Shown one piece after another: positions 16,660 to 25,343 of a stretch of 39,613 nt of DNA. The DNA comes from Thermoplasmata archaeon (GTDB lineage: Archaea > Thermoplasmatota > Thermoplasmata > Thermoplasmatales > Thermoplasmataceae), in contig JAKAAT010000012.1 of the NCBI GenBank assembly GCA_021802205.1, forward strand, positions 1 to 39,613, written 5' to 3'. Position 1 is the first letter of the stretch. Each line of letters opens with the position of its first letter. The notes below the pieces were generated by a model. That model was not told the DNA's origin, did not search any database, and saw only the letters and a program-made list of their open reading frames with translations. Both the position numbers and the translations under genes were made by a program.

Positions 16660-18488
16660 GATGTAACACTCCCTGAAACTTGAGTTCTCTGTTGCTTTCT
16701 TAAATCTTCATAATATGATCTGATTAATTCCCCATAGCTCCATGCCTGCATCATACAGCCTTTGGGAGTTCCTGGATTCGTTCCGTCGAATATTTCTGGC
16801 ACACTGTGCATGGAGAACAGTGGAGAAAAGTATCTTAGAAGATCATCAGGATTACTGCCATTATTCACCATTGCCGTTATATATGGACCGGTAAGCCATG
16901 GCCATACAGTTCCATTATGATATGCACTATCCCTGTTATACTGATTCCCTGAATAAATCCCTTTAAACTTCGGATCTTCGGGAGATAAGGTTCTGATTCC
17001 ATATGGTGTTGCCAGTTCTTTTTCTGCCTTCTGGAGAAAATATGGATTGTCCAGCAATTTATAAGGCAATGAATAGGCAAACAGAAAATTCGGACGGAAA
17101 GATGTGTCCAGAGGTTCTACAATGTCTGCAATTTTACCATCAACAAGATATTTTTCCATGAATTTTTTGTTAAATGATGATAAAATGTCTGTAACAAATT
17201 CCTCCACATGGTTGCCGGTTATTCCGGATAAATATGAATACGATTTCAGCGCATTATACCATAGAGCATTTATTTCAATAGGTTTTCCAAGTCTAGGTGT
17301 AAATGATACACCTCCGCTCATTCCGTCCATCCACGTCATCTGGTCCACAGTTATATGTATGAACTTTCCATCAAGATAAAAATCATCATTACCGTTGAAA
17401 TATGCATTAACAATGCTTTTTATTCTGGAGTAAATTCCGGAAATAAAATCTTTATCCTGTGAATAATAATAATATTTATAGAGAGCATATATGAACCACA
17501 GAGAAGCATCAGCAGAACGGTAAAAGCCATCGGTATAGGCATTATTGGGAATGAGCCCATTTTTCATTTTTCGTGCATAATTATTGAATATCCCTCTGGC
17601 CAGATCAAAATTTTTGGGTAAAAGTACCAGCCCGGGCATTGAAATAAAAGTATCCCGGGTCCACGGCCCAAACCAGTGAAAACCTGCTATTAAGTCATCA
17701 TTCAATATAAAATTATTAGAGGTAATCCTGAGCGCTTTAATCGCTGGATTTTTCTCTTTAATGTTCTCCCTTTTCATAATCTTATCTCTAATTTCATCAA
17801 AGTCCGGTGTTGGATTTTCTTCCGTGGTAATTTTTACATCAACTATATTTTTAAGAGGATTTATGTTTATTTTTCCAGGATTGTAAAGGTCTTCCATGCT
17901 GTTTGTTCCCCTTTCTTCCTCCACAGGATACCTCAGGTTGTAATACCAGTAGCCAGTATGTGTTAATGTCCCGGTTTTTGATATATGTAATGTAAAATTT
18001 CCATCAGTGAAATCAAAGGATTTGTTGGATTCTGAATAAGTAAATTGCTTTTCACCGGTTTTTATAACACTGTGAAAATTCCTGAAGGCAAGAAGGGGGA
18101 ATAATGTCAGAGATTCTGGGATTTTTTCATTAAATTCATATCTTATAATTACAGTATCGGAATCAGGATCCATTACTACAGATTTTTTAACTGGCTGGCC
18201 GCCAAGGGTATAGTTAATAACGGGAAATGGAAAAATCGAGTATTCATCTATGTACTGATATCCAGTTGGATAAACTACGCTAGGATAATAATTTGTGTCA
18301 AGGCTATAAATTTTCCCGTAAAATTTAATTTCTTCAAAAAGTTTAGAAAGAATAACATATCTCTGATAATTATCAGTATTCGATATAACTAACAGCCCGT
18401 GATAGGTTCTTGTATTTGCAAATGATACTGTAGAAGAGGAATAGGAACCACGGGAATTAGCAAGCAACCATTCCTGATTACTGTTCAT
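16656..18488 (-). CDS. Archaeal-type glycogen debranching enzyme (amylo-alpha-1,6-glucosidase, GH133)
   Basis: This 610-aa enzyme removes alpha-1,6 branch stubs from glycogen. The N-terminal beta-sandwich starts EWLLANSRGSYSSSTVSFANTRTYHGLLV, the hallmark of the archaeal GDE family. The C-terminal (alpha/alpha)6 barrel has FHWFGPWTRDTFISMPGL, QMTWMDGMSGGVSFTPRLGKPIEINALWYNALK and RDSAYHNGTVWPWLTGPY. It is first in the minus-strand glucan operon; TTTATTAATAAAG at about 18506-18518 sits about 25 bp upstream of the ATG. No 4-alpha-glucanotransferase domain is attached, so the GH57 enzyme downstream may supply that step, which is inference. Confidence 0.92.
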   Translation of the reverse strand: MNSNQEWLLANSRGSYSSSTVSFANTRTYHGLLVISNTDNYQRYVILSKLFEEIKFYGKIYSLDTNYYPSVVYPTGYQYIDEYSIFPFPVINYTLGGQPVKKSVVMDPDSDTVIIRYEFNEKIPESLTLFPLLAFRNFHSVIKTGEKQFTYSESNKSFDFTDGNFTLHISKTGTLTHTGYWYYNLRYPVEEERGTNSMEDLYNPGKININPLKNIVDVKITTEENPTPDFDEIRDKIMKRENIKEKNPAIKALRITSNNFILNDDLIAGFHWFGPWTRDTFISMPGLVLLPKNFDLARGIFNNYARKMKNGLIPNNAYTDGFYRSADASLWFIYALYKYYYYSQDKDFISGIYSRIKSIVNAYFNGNDDFYLDGKFIHITVDQMTWMDGMSGGVSFTPRLGKPIEINALWYNALKSYSYLSGITGNHVEEFVTDILSSFNKKFMEKYLVDGKIADIVEPLDTSFRPNFLFAYSLPYKLLDNPYFLQKAEKELATPYGIRTLSPEDPKFKGIYSGNQYNRDSAYHNGTVWPWLTGPYITAMVNNGSNPDDLLRYFSPLFSMHSVPEIFDGTNPGTPKGCMMQAWSYGELIRSYYEDLRKQQRTQVSGSVTS

Positions 18489-18611
18489 AAAATCATAACG
18501 TTACTTTATTAATAAACATTGCTGGGATTGCCCCTGAAAAGATAATATAAATTTAGAGTCATAATATATCATTACAGAAAGGTTTTAAACTAAATATAGT
18601 TATATGGTACC

Positions 18612-20525
18612 ATGGTAAGATACCTCCCCCTGGGAAATGGTAGAATGTTACTGACATTTGATGAAGATTACAGGATAACAGACTTTTATTATTCAAAATA
18701 TGCATCTGAGAACCATTCAAGCGGTCATCCGTTTATGTACGGTATTTCTATTGATAACAATTTTTTGTGGTTAGATAGGAACCATTTAAAATTTATGGAT
18801 TATTTTGATCATACCATGGTGGGTACAGTATTTTATCCTATGTCTGGGATAGATTTTGAAAGTCGTGATATTGTGGATATTTACAAAAATATTTATATAA
18901 GACATATAAACATTTCAAACACGGGGAATACCAGAAGAAATATTAAATTCTTCTTTCATCAGAATTTCTATATTTACGGGAATGATATTGGAGATACGGC
19001 GGCTTTATATCCTGAGCTGGATGGCATTGTGCATTACAAAGAAAATAGATATTTTCTGGCATCTACCCTGGATGAAAATAATAAAACTATGGATCAGTAT
19101 GCTACAGGGGTAAAAGATACAGGTGTGTTAAAGGGGACATGGAAGGATGCTGAGGATAATGAACTATCCATGAATCCAGTTTCTATTGGATCTGTGGATT
19201 CAGTTTTACGCCATTCCGTGGATATCGATCCGGGTAAAAAGTTCTCGGTTTATTATTATATTGTTGCCGGAGAGAGCTATAAGGAAATATCACAGATAAA
19301 AGGCAATATAAATCTGGAATATTTAAAAAAGCTTGAGCGCAGAACAACAAATTATTGGGAGTTATGGTCTTCAAAAGTTACACCAAATCTTGATCCCGAT
19401 ACAAATGCACTGTTCAGGCGTTCTCTCTTCATTATTAAGAGCCATTCAAATATAATCGGTTCTATAGCGGCATCCTCGGATAGTGATATCCTAAAAATGA
19501 GCCATGACGGTTACTATTATGTGTGGCCCAGAGATGCCGCAGTTGCTGCTTATTCCCTCAGTATAGCAGGCCATTCCCAGACTGCCAGGCAGTTCTTCTC
19601 ACTTTCAACTTCACTTATTTCAAGCCAGGGGTATATGCAGCATAAATACAATATGGATGGGCATCTGGCAAGCAGCTGGCTTCCACATATTATGAGGGGA
19701 AAAGAGATATATCCCATACAGGAAGATGAAACCGCACTTCTGGTCTGGGTACTCTGGGAATACTTCAGAAAATACAATGATATAGGTTTCACTGCTCCCT
19801 TCTATGACGATCTTGTGATAAAAGCTGCAGAATTCATGACAGGATTTGTAAATGAAGATGGATTGCCAAGGGAATCATTTGATCTATGGGAAGAAAGGTA
19901 CGGAATACATGCATATACAGTATCGACCACATATGCTGCATTGAAAGCCGCATCACATTTTGCCGATGTTTTCGGAGATCAGGATCTCTCAAAAAAATAC
20001 TCTGAGGCTGCCACAAGAATGTATAATGCATTCGAGGAGAAGTTTTACTCAGATGAATATGGAAGATATGCAAGGGCCATAATCGATGGAAAGCCAGATT
20101 TTACAGTAGATAGTGCCCTGTCATCCATTGTAATTTTTGGAATGAAAGACCCCAAAGATTCCAGGGTTGTCAGCACCATGGAAGCTATCATGGAAAAACT
20201 CTGGGTTAACGGTGTGGGGGGTATAGCAAGATACGAAAATGACAACTACATGAGAATAAAGGACGACGTTAATGTGCCAGGAAACCCATGGATAATTACA
20301 ACACTGTGGATGGCAAGATATTTCATGAAGGCAGGTGATCTCGAGAGGGGATGGTCACTGATAGAATGGGTGAAGTCTCACAGACAAAAATCCGGAATAT
20401 TTTCTGAACAGATAAATCCCTATACAGGTCAACCACATTCTGTATCACCGCTGATATGGAGTCATGCTGAGCTTGTGATAACATTGCTTGAGTATTCAGC
20501 TTATACGCAGAATAAGAAAATATGA
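18612..20525 (+). CDS. GH15 glucoamylase-like glucan 1,4-alpha-glucosidase
   Basis: This 637-aa protein has the prokaryotic glucoamylase plan: N-terminal beta-sandwich (about 1-250) and (alpha/alpha)6 catalytic barrel (270-637). Barrel motifs are YYYVWPRDAAVAAYSL, the general acid region SFDLWEERYG, and the general base region IFSEQINPYTGQPHSVSPLIWSHAE. It releases glucose from alpha-glucan ends; GH15 also includes trehalases, so substrate is not certain. No signal peptide is visible, so it likely acts in the cytoplasm. It is divergent from the debranching operon across a 123-bp gap, so synthesis and breakdown genes may share control. TTTTAAACTAAA lies at about the right distance upstream. 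Confidence 0.9.
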   Translation: MVRYLPLGNGRMLLTFDEDYRITDFYYSKYASENHSSGHPFMYGISIDNNFLWLDRNHLKFMDYFDHTMVGTVFYPMSGIDFESRDIVDIYKNIYIRHINISNTGNTRRNIKFFFHQNFYIYGNDIGDTAALYPELDGIVHYKENRYFLASTLDENNKTMDQYATGVKDTGVLKGTWKDAEDNELSMNPVSIGSVDSVLRHSVDIDPGKKFSVYYYIVAGESYKEISQIKGNINLEYLKKLERRTTNYWELWSSKVTPNLDPDTNALFRRSLFIIKSHSNIIGSIAASSDSDILKMSHDGYYYVWPRDAAVAAYSLSIAGHSQTARQFFSLSTSLISSQGYMQHKYNMDGHLASSWLPHIMRGKEIYPIQEDETALLVWVLWEYFRKYNDIGFTAPFYDDLVIKAAEFMTGFVNEDGLPRESFDLWEERYGIHAYTVSTTYAALKAASHFADVFGDQDLSKKYSEAATRMYNAFEEKFYSDEYGRYARAIIDGKPDFTVDSALSSIVIFGMKDPKDSRVVSTMEAIMEKLWVNGVGGIARYENDNYMRIKDDVNVPGNPWIITTLWMARYFMKAGDLERGWSLIEWVKSHRQKSGIFSEQINPYTGQPHSVSPLIWSHAELVITLLEYSAYTQNKKI

Positions 20526-20675
20526 TTTTATGCAGGTAATTGCTAAAAGGAACAAAACTGCAAATGAAAAACTAACATTAATACCTTATTCCCCATAGTC
20601 AAAAGTGTTTTATATGAATATACAGTTGAGAAATTCTATAAAATAACGAAATACTGTTTTTAATGAATTTTTTAC

Positions 20676-20703
20676 CCTTTTCATGAAGAATTTTGAGAAA
20701 AGG
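20676..20703. other. Weak inverted repeat upstream of the rhodanese gene
   Basis: CCTTTTC and GAAAAGG form a 7-bp repeat with a 14-nt loop in the 243-bp gap after the glucoamylase gene. The rest of the gap is AT-rich with no gene or other structure that I can support. It may be chance, or take part in termination. Confidence 0.2.
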
Positions 20704-20768
20704 CAATTTATAGTAATGTAGCATTGAAAATGCTTTAATTCTTATATACAAATTTATGATTTCATGTC

Positions 20769-21083
20769 ATGGTTTTAAACATAATTCCTGATGAGCTATC
20801 AGAAATGATGAACAAAAATGAATGCGTAATCATCGATGTCAGGGAGCAGTTTGAATACGAATCTGGACATATAGATGGTTCAGTTCTGGTACCAATGTAT
20901 GATATCTTTAATGATATTTCCCTGATAAAAAAGTATAAAGATAAAAAAATAGTCCTTGTATGCAGCTCCGGCCACAGAAGTTATTATACCGGCAAATTTC
21001 TTGAAGAAAATGGACTTGAAAATGTCTATAATCTCTACAACGGATTATATGGCTGGGAAATAGAAGAAAAACCATTGGTTTAA
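20769..21083 (+). CDS. Single-domain rhodanese-like sulfurtransferase
   Basis: This 104-aa rhodanese domain has the CH2A-like IIDVREQFEYESGHIDGSVLVPM and the active loop CSSGHRS with the persulfide-carrying Cys, followed by the helix SYYTGKFLEENGLENVYNLYNGLYGW. It moves sulfane sulfur between a donor and a thiophilic acceptor; the partner is not apparent from its neighbours. A sulfide:quinone oxidoreductase-like gene occurs 17 kb away but no link is implied. It stands alone, convergent with the MoxR operon and followed by a structured intergenic element. Confidence 0.92.
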   Translation: MVLNIIPDELSEMMNKNECVIIDVREQFEYESGHIDGSVLVPMYDIFNDISLIKKYKDKKIVLVCSSGHRSYYTGKFLEENGLENVYNLYNGLYGWEIEEKPLV

Positions 21084-21088
21084 ATAAT

Positions 21089-21151
21089 GTGCCACCACCT
21101 TTCGACATTGCTGATGGGACTACATCAGCATTTTATCGGGTTGTGACACTC
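21089..21151 (+). ncRNA. Candidate structured RNA with H/ACA-like geometry, or terminator-like hairpin
   Basis: TGCTGATG and CATCAGCA (21109-21116, 21123-21130) form a perfect 8-bp stem with loop GGACTA. Below it, CACCACC (21093-21099) can pair with GGTTGTG (21139-21145) with one mismatch, leaving internal-loop strands TTTCGACAT and TTTTATCG. An ACA trinucleotide follows the lower stem at 21146-21148, exactly 15 nt after the upper stem, which is the spacing of archaeal H/ACA pseudouridylation guides. A kink-turn in the apical part is not evident, which argues against it. The alternative is a hairpin plus T-run ending the convergent transcripts. Strand is assumed from the ACA position. Confidence 0.35.
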
Positions 21152-21227
21152 TCACTTTATAAATTAATTATTTATTCTTATGTATTTATTATTTATAGTA
21201 TTTTCGTTTTGGATGAGACCTATTGAA

Positions 21228-22073
21228 TTATTCGCCTTCAATATCTGCATAGGTATTTTTTGCTTTTTTATTACTATATGATATTAAAATAAACACTGTA
21301 ACAACCATTATTGCTATATAAATAAATTCGAATTCCAGTGGTATGATATAACGAATGGAAATAAAGAACAAAAAGCCGATTAATAGTCCAGGAATTACCG
21401 AAAATGATCCTATTGTATTATCATTATTTTTGCTGTTACTTGCATACAGCCAGTATATAGCTGCTATTACAGAAACGGCAAAACCTGCAGAAATCTCTGT
21501 GGAAAATGGGAGGGTTAATTTGTAAAGAGGAAGATATGTCTGATAACCGTTTTTGAAGAGTGAAATTATTGAGGCATATTCGGCCAGCCAGACATAACTA
21601 TAACTGGTAAAATATGAACTTGTGGTGATGGCAATATTTCCTATTTTCATATACGCCAAGGTAGCCATCTGCATCAATAACATACCTGAAGCTGTAAGGT
21701 AATATGATATCAGCTTCCCGAATGTTTTAGATAAGATTCCCTCAATGATGAAGAGCAAAATTAGGAGTATTATTGCTGTAAAAATCAGTTTTCTGGATAC
21801 TGGCACATCGGGAAGATAGGAAAAATATGTTACTACTATAGGACTATGTACAAAAAGAGTTTTGAGATAAAACAGTAGAATAACTAGAAGAGTTAACAAA
21901 AGTATTAGAATTCCATACAATCTTATAAATTTCGATAAAAGAAATAATATGGTAAAAATTACAACGAAATATACTACAGTCACAGTGAGTATTAACTCTC
22001 TTGTAGCGAAAAGCATTATAAAATCAGGAATAAATATCAAAGCGCTTACAAGTATGGTTTGTAATCTATTCAT
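21228..22073 (-). CDS. Polytopic membrane protein of unknown function, last gene of MoxR-DUF58 operon
   Basis: I do not recognise the family. The 281-aa protein is almost entirely hydrophobic, with about eight membrane helices (for example ILTVTVVYFVVIFTILFLLS, GILILLLTLLVILLFYL, AIILLILLFIIEGIL) and a short charged C-terminus. It has no conserved catalytic motif that I can see. The ATG at 22073 lies one base after the DUF58 stop, so it is the sixth gene of the operon. Polytopic proteins of this type accompany MoxR-DUF58 pairs elsewhere; a membrane scaffold or transport role is inference. Confidence 0.8.
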   Translation of the reverse strand: MNRLQTILVSALIFIPDFIMLFATRELILTVTVVYFVVIFTILFLLSKFIRLYGILILLLTLLVILLFYLKTLFVHSPIVVTYFSYLPDVPVSRKLIFTAIILLILLFIIEGILSKTFGKLISYYLTASGMLLMQMATLAYMKIGNIAITTSSYFTSYSYVWLAEYASIISLFKNGYQTYLPLYKLTLPFSTEISAGFAVSVIAAIYWLYASNSKNNDNTIGSFSVIPGLLIGFLFFISIRYIIPLEFEFIYIAIMVVTVFILISYSNKKAKNTYADIEGE

Positions 22074-22074
22074 C

Positions 22075-23367
22075 TTATGAGGCCCCCTTATTCATACTTC
22101 TTCCATAATTATATTCAAACATTATTTTCGGCAGCATATTTTTCTTATTCACGTACACGCATCTTATACCTCTATTTCTTATTGCATTGACAGTTCTTCT
22201 GACCCGGTTAATTTCCTTGAATTGTGAATTCCTGATAAGCAAATCTTCAAAGTCCCCATTTGGACTGCAATCATAATAAGATTCATGGTTAATAAGAAAA
22301 ACGGTGAGATTATTATAATAACTTAGTGCTTCAACGGAGTTTAATGAAGCAGTTATCAGAAAAAGCAAAACTTTTTTTTTCTGTTTTGTTTGTAGATATT
22401 TTATAGCATTTGCAGCGCTGAATCCCCCTGAAGGAATTATTGAAGAAACTTCTTTCTCAAGTCTATCAATGCCCTTACCTGAATTATCCGGTGGTATATA
22501 TGTATGTATATTATCAGAGTATAACAAAAATCCTACACTATCCCTGTTTTTTATCATAAAATATGATGAATTTATTATATCAAGAACGGTCTTATCATAT
22601 ATTCTATCGGTAGACCCGTAATTCATGGATACGCTGTAGTCAATTATGAATATAGCAGTTATTTCACGCTCTTCTTCCATCTGTTTCACAAGGAGGTTGC
22701 TAGTACTCCCATCGTATCTTGACCAAACAATAAATCTAGGGTCGTCATCGTAGGTATAAGGTCTTATTCCGTACAGGTTATATCCCTGGCCAATTTTATG
22801 AGAATAGTGGTTTCCAAAGGTATATAAAAAACTGGAGATCATTTCACTCCTGCTTGATTTTATATCACTCATTGAGGGAGATATTTTTATTTCCATTTTA
22901 CTCAAAAAGGTTTTTTCTATGGATGATATATGGAAAATATCCGATATCCTTATTTTTATATTCCCAAAATCATATCTGCCTATATATCTGGGAACTATCC
23001 AGTATTCTAAATTATAGTATCCATTTGCGGGAATTGTAATATTCCCTCCAGTATTTCCGGAAATTTCAAGAATGTCTATGCCCTCGTCGAAAAAATGTAT
23101 TGTTACAGGATATTTATTAGTATTTTTGAAATTAAGCGTAATTTTAAATTTTCTATTTTTCCTGAAATTCGTGGTATCAGAAATTCGTCTTACTGAGATT
23201 CCTGAAATAGTTTTTGAACCAGAGATATTAAAATAGATAACTTCGAAGGCAACGGTAAAAAATAATAATATTACCAATATAATATAATACTTATACCCTA
23301 AAAGAAGGGATTCAACAATTCCGTAAGTTAATAATGCAAGTATTGCATAGCCAGGCCTTCGAATCAT
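22075..23367 (-). CDS. DUF58 domain protein with two N-terminal membrane helices and VWA-like fold
   Basis: This 430-aa protein has two membrane helices at about 8-48, a beta-sandwich region (60-165), and the DUF58 signature YGIRPYTYDDDPRFIVWSRYDG at about 199-220. A VWA-like domain follows with an intact MIDAS-type DxSxS (IIDYSVSMNYG, about 243-247). DUF58 proteins are encoded next to MoxR ATPases and are thought to work with them in assembling or remodelling membrane or surface complexes. Its start overlaps the MoxR stop (ATGA), so the pair is translationally coupled. Confidence 0.9.
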   Translation of the reverse strand: MIRRPGYAILALLTYGIVESLLLGYKYYIILVILLFFTVAFEVIYFNISGSKTISGISVRRISDTTNFRKNRKFKITLNFKNTNKYPVTIHFFDEGIDILEISGNTGGNITIPANGYYNLEYWIVPRYIGRYDFGNIKIRISDIFHISSIEKTFLSKMEIKISPSMSDIKSSRSEMISSFLYTFGNHYSHKIGQGYNLYGIRPYTYDDDPRFIVWSRYDGSTSNLLVKQMEEEREITAIFIIDYSVSMNYGSTDRIYDKTVLDIINSSYFMIKNRDSVGFLLYSDNIHTYIPPDNSGKGIDRLEKEVSSIIPSGGFSAANAIKYLQTKQKKKVLLFLITASLNSVEALSYYNNLTVFLINHESYYDCSPNGDFEDLLIRNSQFKEINRVRRTVNAIRNRGIRCVYVNKKNMLPKIMFEYNYGRSMNKGAS

Positions 23368-24320
23368 TGTGGTGCCTCTATTGATTTTACTATGGAATCT
23401 ATTACATTGTATATCATATTTCTATAGTCAGATTCGTAATCTATCATTGTTTCCGGGCGCAGAAGTAATCTATGATTTAGTATCTCTCTTGCCATGAATG
23501 TTACATCTTCGGGTATTACATATTCTCTGCCACTTAAAAGTGCATTTGCACGGGCTGCCTGAAGATATTTAACAGCTGTACGTGTACTGGCCCCAACGAA
23601 TACCATATCCGAATCCCGTGTTTTGCGTATTATGTTTATAATATATTGAATAATATCCTCATTAACGTACACGTTTTCAACCATGTTTCTGAAATCCAGA
23701 ATTACATCAGAATCCAGTTTATTATATATCATAGCACTGTTCTTATACACAGTATTAAGTATTCTTATCTCTGCATCACGATCAGGATAATCTAGGTAAT
23801 ATCTAAAAAGGAAACGATCCATAAGGGCCTCTGCCAGAGGAAATGTTCCTTCCTGTTCTATTGGATTTTGAGTTGCAATGACCATAAATGGTGAGGGCAA
23901 TCTGGAGGTGATGCCGTAGACTGAAACCTGTTTCTCCTCCATAGCCTCAAGGAGAGCAGATTGAACCTTAGGTGGAGTCCTGTTTATTTCATCCGCCAGA
24001 ACTATGTTAGAAAATATTGGACCTTCCCTGAATTCCATCTTCCGGTCTTCTGGATTGAAAACCATATTTCCAGTTATATCAGATGGGAGCATATCTGGTG
24101 TAAATTGAATTCTTTTGAAACGAATACCCATATGCTTTGAAAATTCGGATGCAAGCATAGTTTTAGCCAGACCTGGGACACTTTCCAGCAGGATATGATT
24201 GCTGGTAAATAATGAAATTAGCATGAACCGTACTATCCTCCTGGAACCTATGACTTTTTCATCGATGGATGATTCTATATTTCGGGCTATATCCCTCACT
24301 GTTTTTCCTTCTTCTTCCAT
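23364..24320 (-). CDS. MoxR-family AAA+ ATPase
   Basis: This 318-aa chaperone-like AAA+ ATPase has Walker A ESVPGLAKT (about 46-54), where the first glycine of the usual EGVPGLAKT is Ser, Walker B NIVLADEINRTPPKVQSALLEAMEE (about 106-129), sensor 1 FMVIATQNPIEQEGTFPLAEALMDRF, and a C-terminal lid domain with the sensor 2 region. MoxR proteins remodel or activate VWA-domain partners. The ATG at 24320 follows GAGGTG by about 9 nt and overlaps the upstream gene by 25 nt. DUF58 follows directly, the classic MoxR pair. Confidence 0.93.
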   Translation of the reverse strand: MEEEGKTVRDIARNIESSIDEKVIGSRRIVRFMLISLFTSNHILLESVPGLAKTMLASEFSKHMGIRFKRIQFTPDMLPSDITGNMVFNPEDRKMEFREGPIFSNIVLADEINRTPPKVQSALLEAMEEKQVSVYGITSRLPSPFMVIATQNPIEQEGTFPLAEALMDRFLFRYYLDYPDRDAEIRILNTVYKNSAMIYNKLDSDVILDFRNMVENVYVNEDIIQYIINIIRKTRDSDMVFVGASTRTAVKYLQAARANALLSGREYVIPEDVTFMAREILNHRLLLRPETMIDYESDYRNMIYNVIDSIVKSIEAPQ

Positions 24321-24775
24321 TCGTTATACACCTCTTCGTTAACTATCGACATTTTCAAACTTTTCATGCTATCCACATCTGCTAGGATTTGTTTGAGACA
24401 TTTATTTTTCATATTTTCGGCGTGTTTTACAACTTTTTTATTTGTAGAGAAACGCAGTTGTGCGCTGTATTTTCCATATTTTTTCACAGTTGCCCGATAA
24501 TCCTTCATTAGAATAGCCATTTTATCCACATCACTATCTATACTGTTTAGAAATGTAGAAAAATCTCCGGACTGTATTAATTTTATTTCCTTTAAGAAAT
24601 CGGTCTGATCTATATGTAAATCAACCTTATGTATAATTTCCTGATCATCGGATTTCTTAAACTTGCGCGAATGAACTGTGATGATAAATGTAAGTATGAC
24701 CAAAATTACCATGGGGTAAAAAAATTTTATACTGGTATGATAGTCTATAAATAGTTTTAAAATATCAATTCCCAA
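24296..24775 (-). CDS. Single-pass membrane protein of unknown function in MoxR operon
   Basis: The family is not recognised. It is about 159 aa with one hydrophobic segment near the N-terminus (FFYPMVILVILTFIITVHS) followed by a Lys-rich, helical, probably coiled cytoplasmic part (DFLKEIKLIQSG..., HAENMKNKCLKQILADVDSMK). The track start (24784) is a GTG. I prefer the TTG at 24775 because GGTGA (24781-24785) lies 5 nt upstream, the same layout as at 3318. It overlaps the previous gene by 11 nt and the MoxR gene by 25 nt, so it is fully embedded in the operon. Confidence 0.75.
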   Translation of the reverse strand: MGIDILKLFIDYHTSIKFFYPMVILVILTFIITVHSRKFKKSDDQEIIHKVDLHIDQTDFLKEIKLIQSGDFSTFLNSIDSDVDKMAILMKDYRATVKKYGKYSAQLRFSTNKKVVKHAENMKNKCLKQILADVDSMKSLKMSIVNEEVYNEWKKKEKQ

Positions 24776-25331
24776 CAGATTCACCGTTATAAAATAATTT
24801 CATTAAATCCATGTAATTATAAACATCCTTTACAGGATTTATTAATTCTTTTTCATCCATCTCTCCCCAGTTATAATTTCCAAATCTTGCAACTTCATAA
24901 AAATTAAAATAAAAAAGGCCTATTTTTTTAATAGCATAGAATCTGTTATTTTCTTCTGTTTTTACCGGTTCCTTGGATTCATCGATCCCAGTTTTCCCTT
25001 TATATTTAGATGTTTCAATAACTGTTTTAATTACAACATTATCTGTTCTATCCGTCAATGATTCCTCTTTGTCGAATTTGATACCTAAATTTTCAAGTTC
25101 TCCCATTATAAAATCACGGTTGGAACTGTAACTTGGAGCACCGAAGTACCTACTATAGTCCTTTTTCAGGTTTGAAAAACTATATATTATTGCTTCTCTC
25201 CTCTGGTTATTGCCGATCATCCTGCGCATTTCCTTTATTATCGGTATATCATCCACTGTCTTGACTTTTAGAACCGTTTTTTCCTTTGATTTATCTGTCA
25301 AAATTTTATTTGTATTTTTTTTGAATAACAT
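24765..25331 (-). CDS. DUF4129-like soluble protein in MoxR operon
   Basis: About 188 aa with no membrane segment. The helical pattern REAIIYSFSNLKKDYSRYFG, then NRDFIMGELENLGI, then FYFNFYEVARFGNYNW resembles DUF4129, a domain often encoded with MoxR and DUF58, where the final helix carries a YE.AR(F/Y)G motif. A low-complexity charged linker (about residues 90-125) splits it. This assignment is by pattern only. The track start (25340) is a GTG; the ATG at 25331 has GGAGTGAT 4 nt upstream and is preferred, with the ATG at 25337 as an alternative. It follows the secreted-protein gene directly. Confidence 0.7.
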   Translation of the reverse strand: MLFKKNTNKILTDKSKEKTVLKVKTVDDIPIIKEMRRMIGNNQRREAIIYSFSNLKKDYSRYFGAPSYSSNRDFIMGELENLGIKFDKEESLTDRTDNVVIKTVIETSKYKGKTGIDESKEPVKTEENNRFYAIKKIGLFYFNFYEVARFGNYNWGEMDEKELINPVKDVYNYMDLMKLFYNGESVGN

Positions 25332-25335
25332 TAAC

Positions 25336-25343
25336 ATCACTCC
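25336..25343 (-). promoter_or_regulatory. Shine-Dalgarno of the DUF4129-like gene
   Basis: GGAGTGAT ends 4 nt before the ATG at 25331 and overlaps the stop codon of the secreted-protein gene, so coupling of termination and reinitiation is likely. Confidence 0.55.

Noticed and set aside
20676-20703. CCTTTTC/GAAAAGG hairpin as a regulatory RNA
   Set aside because: The stem is only 7 bp of low complexity with a 14-nt loop and nothing else supports a function, so it is listed only as a weak repeat.
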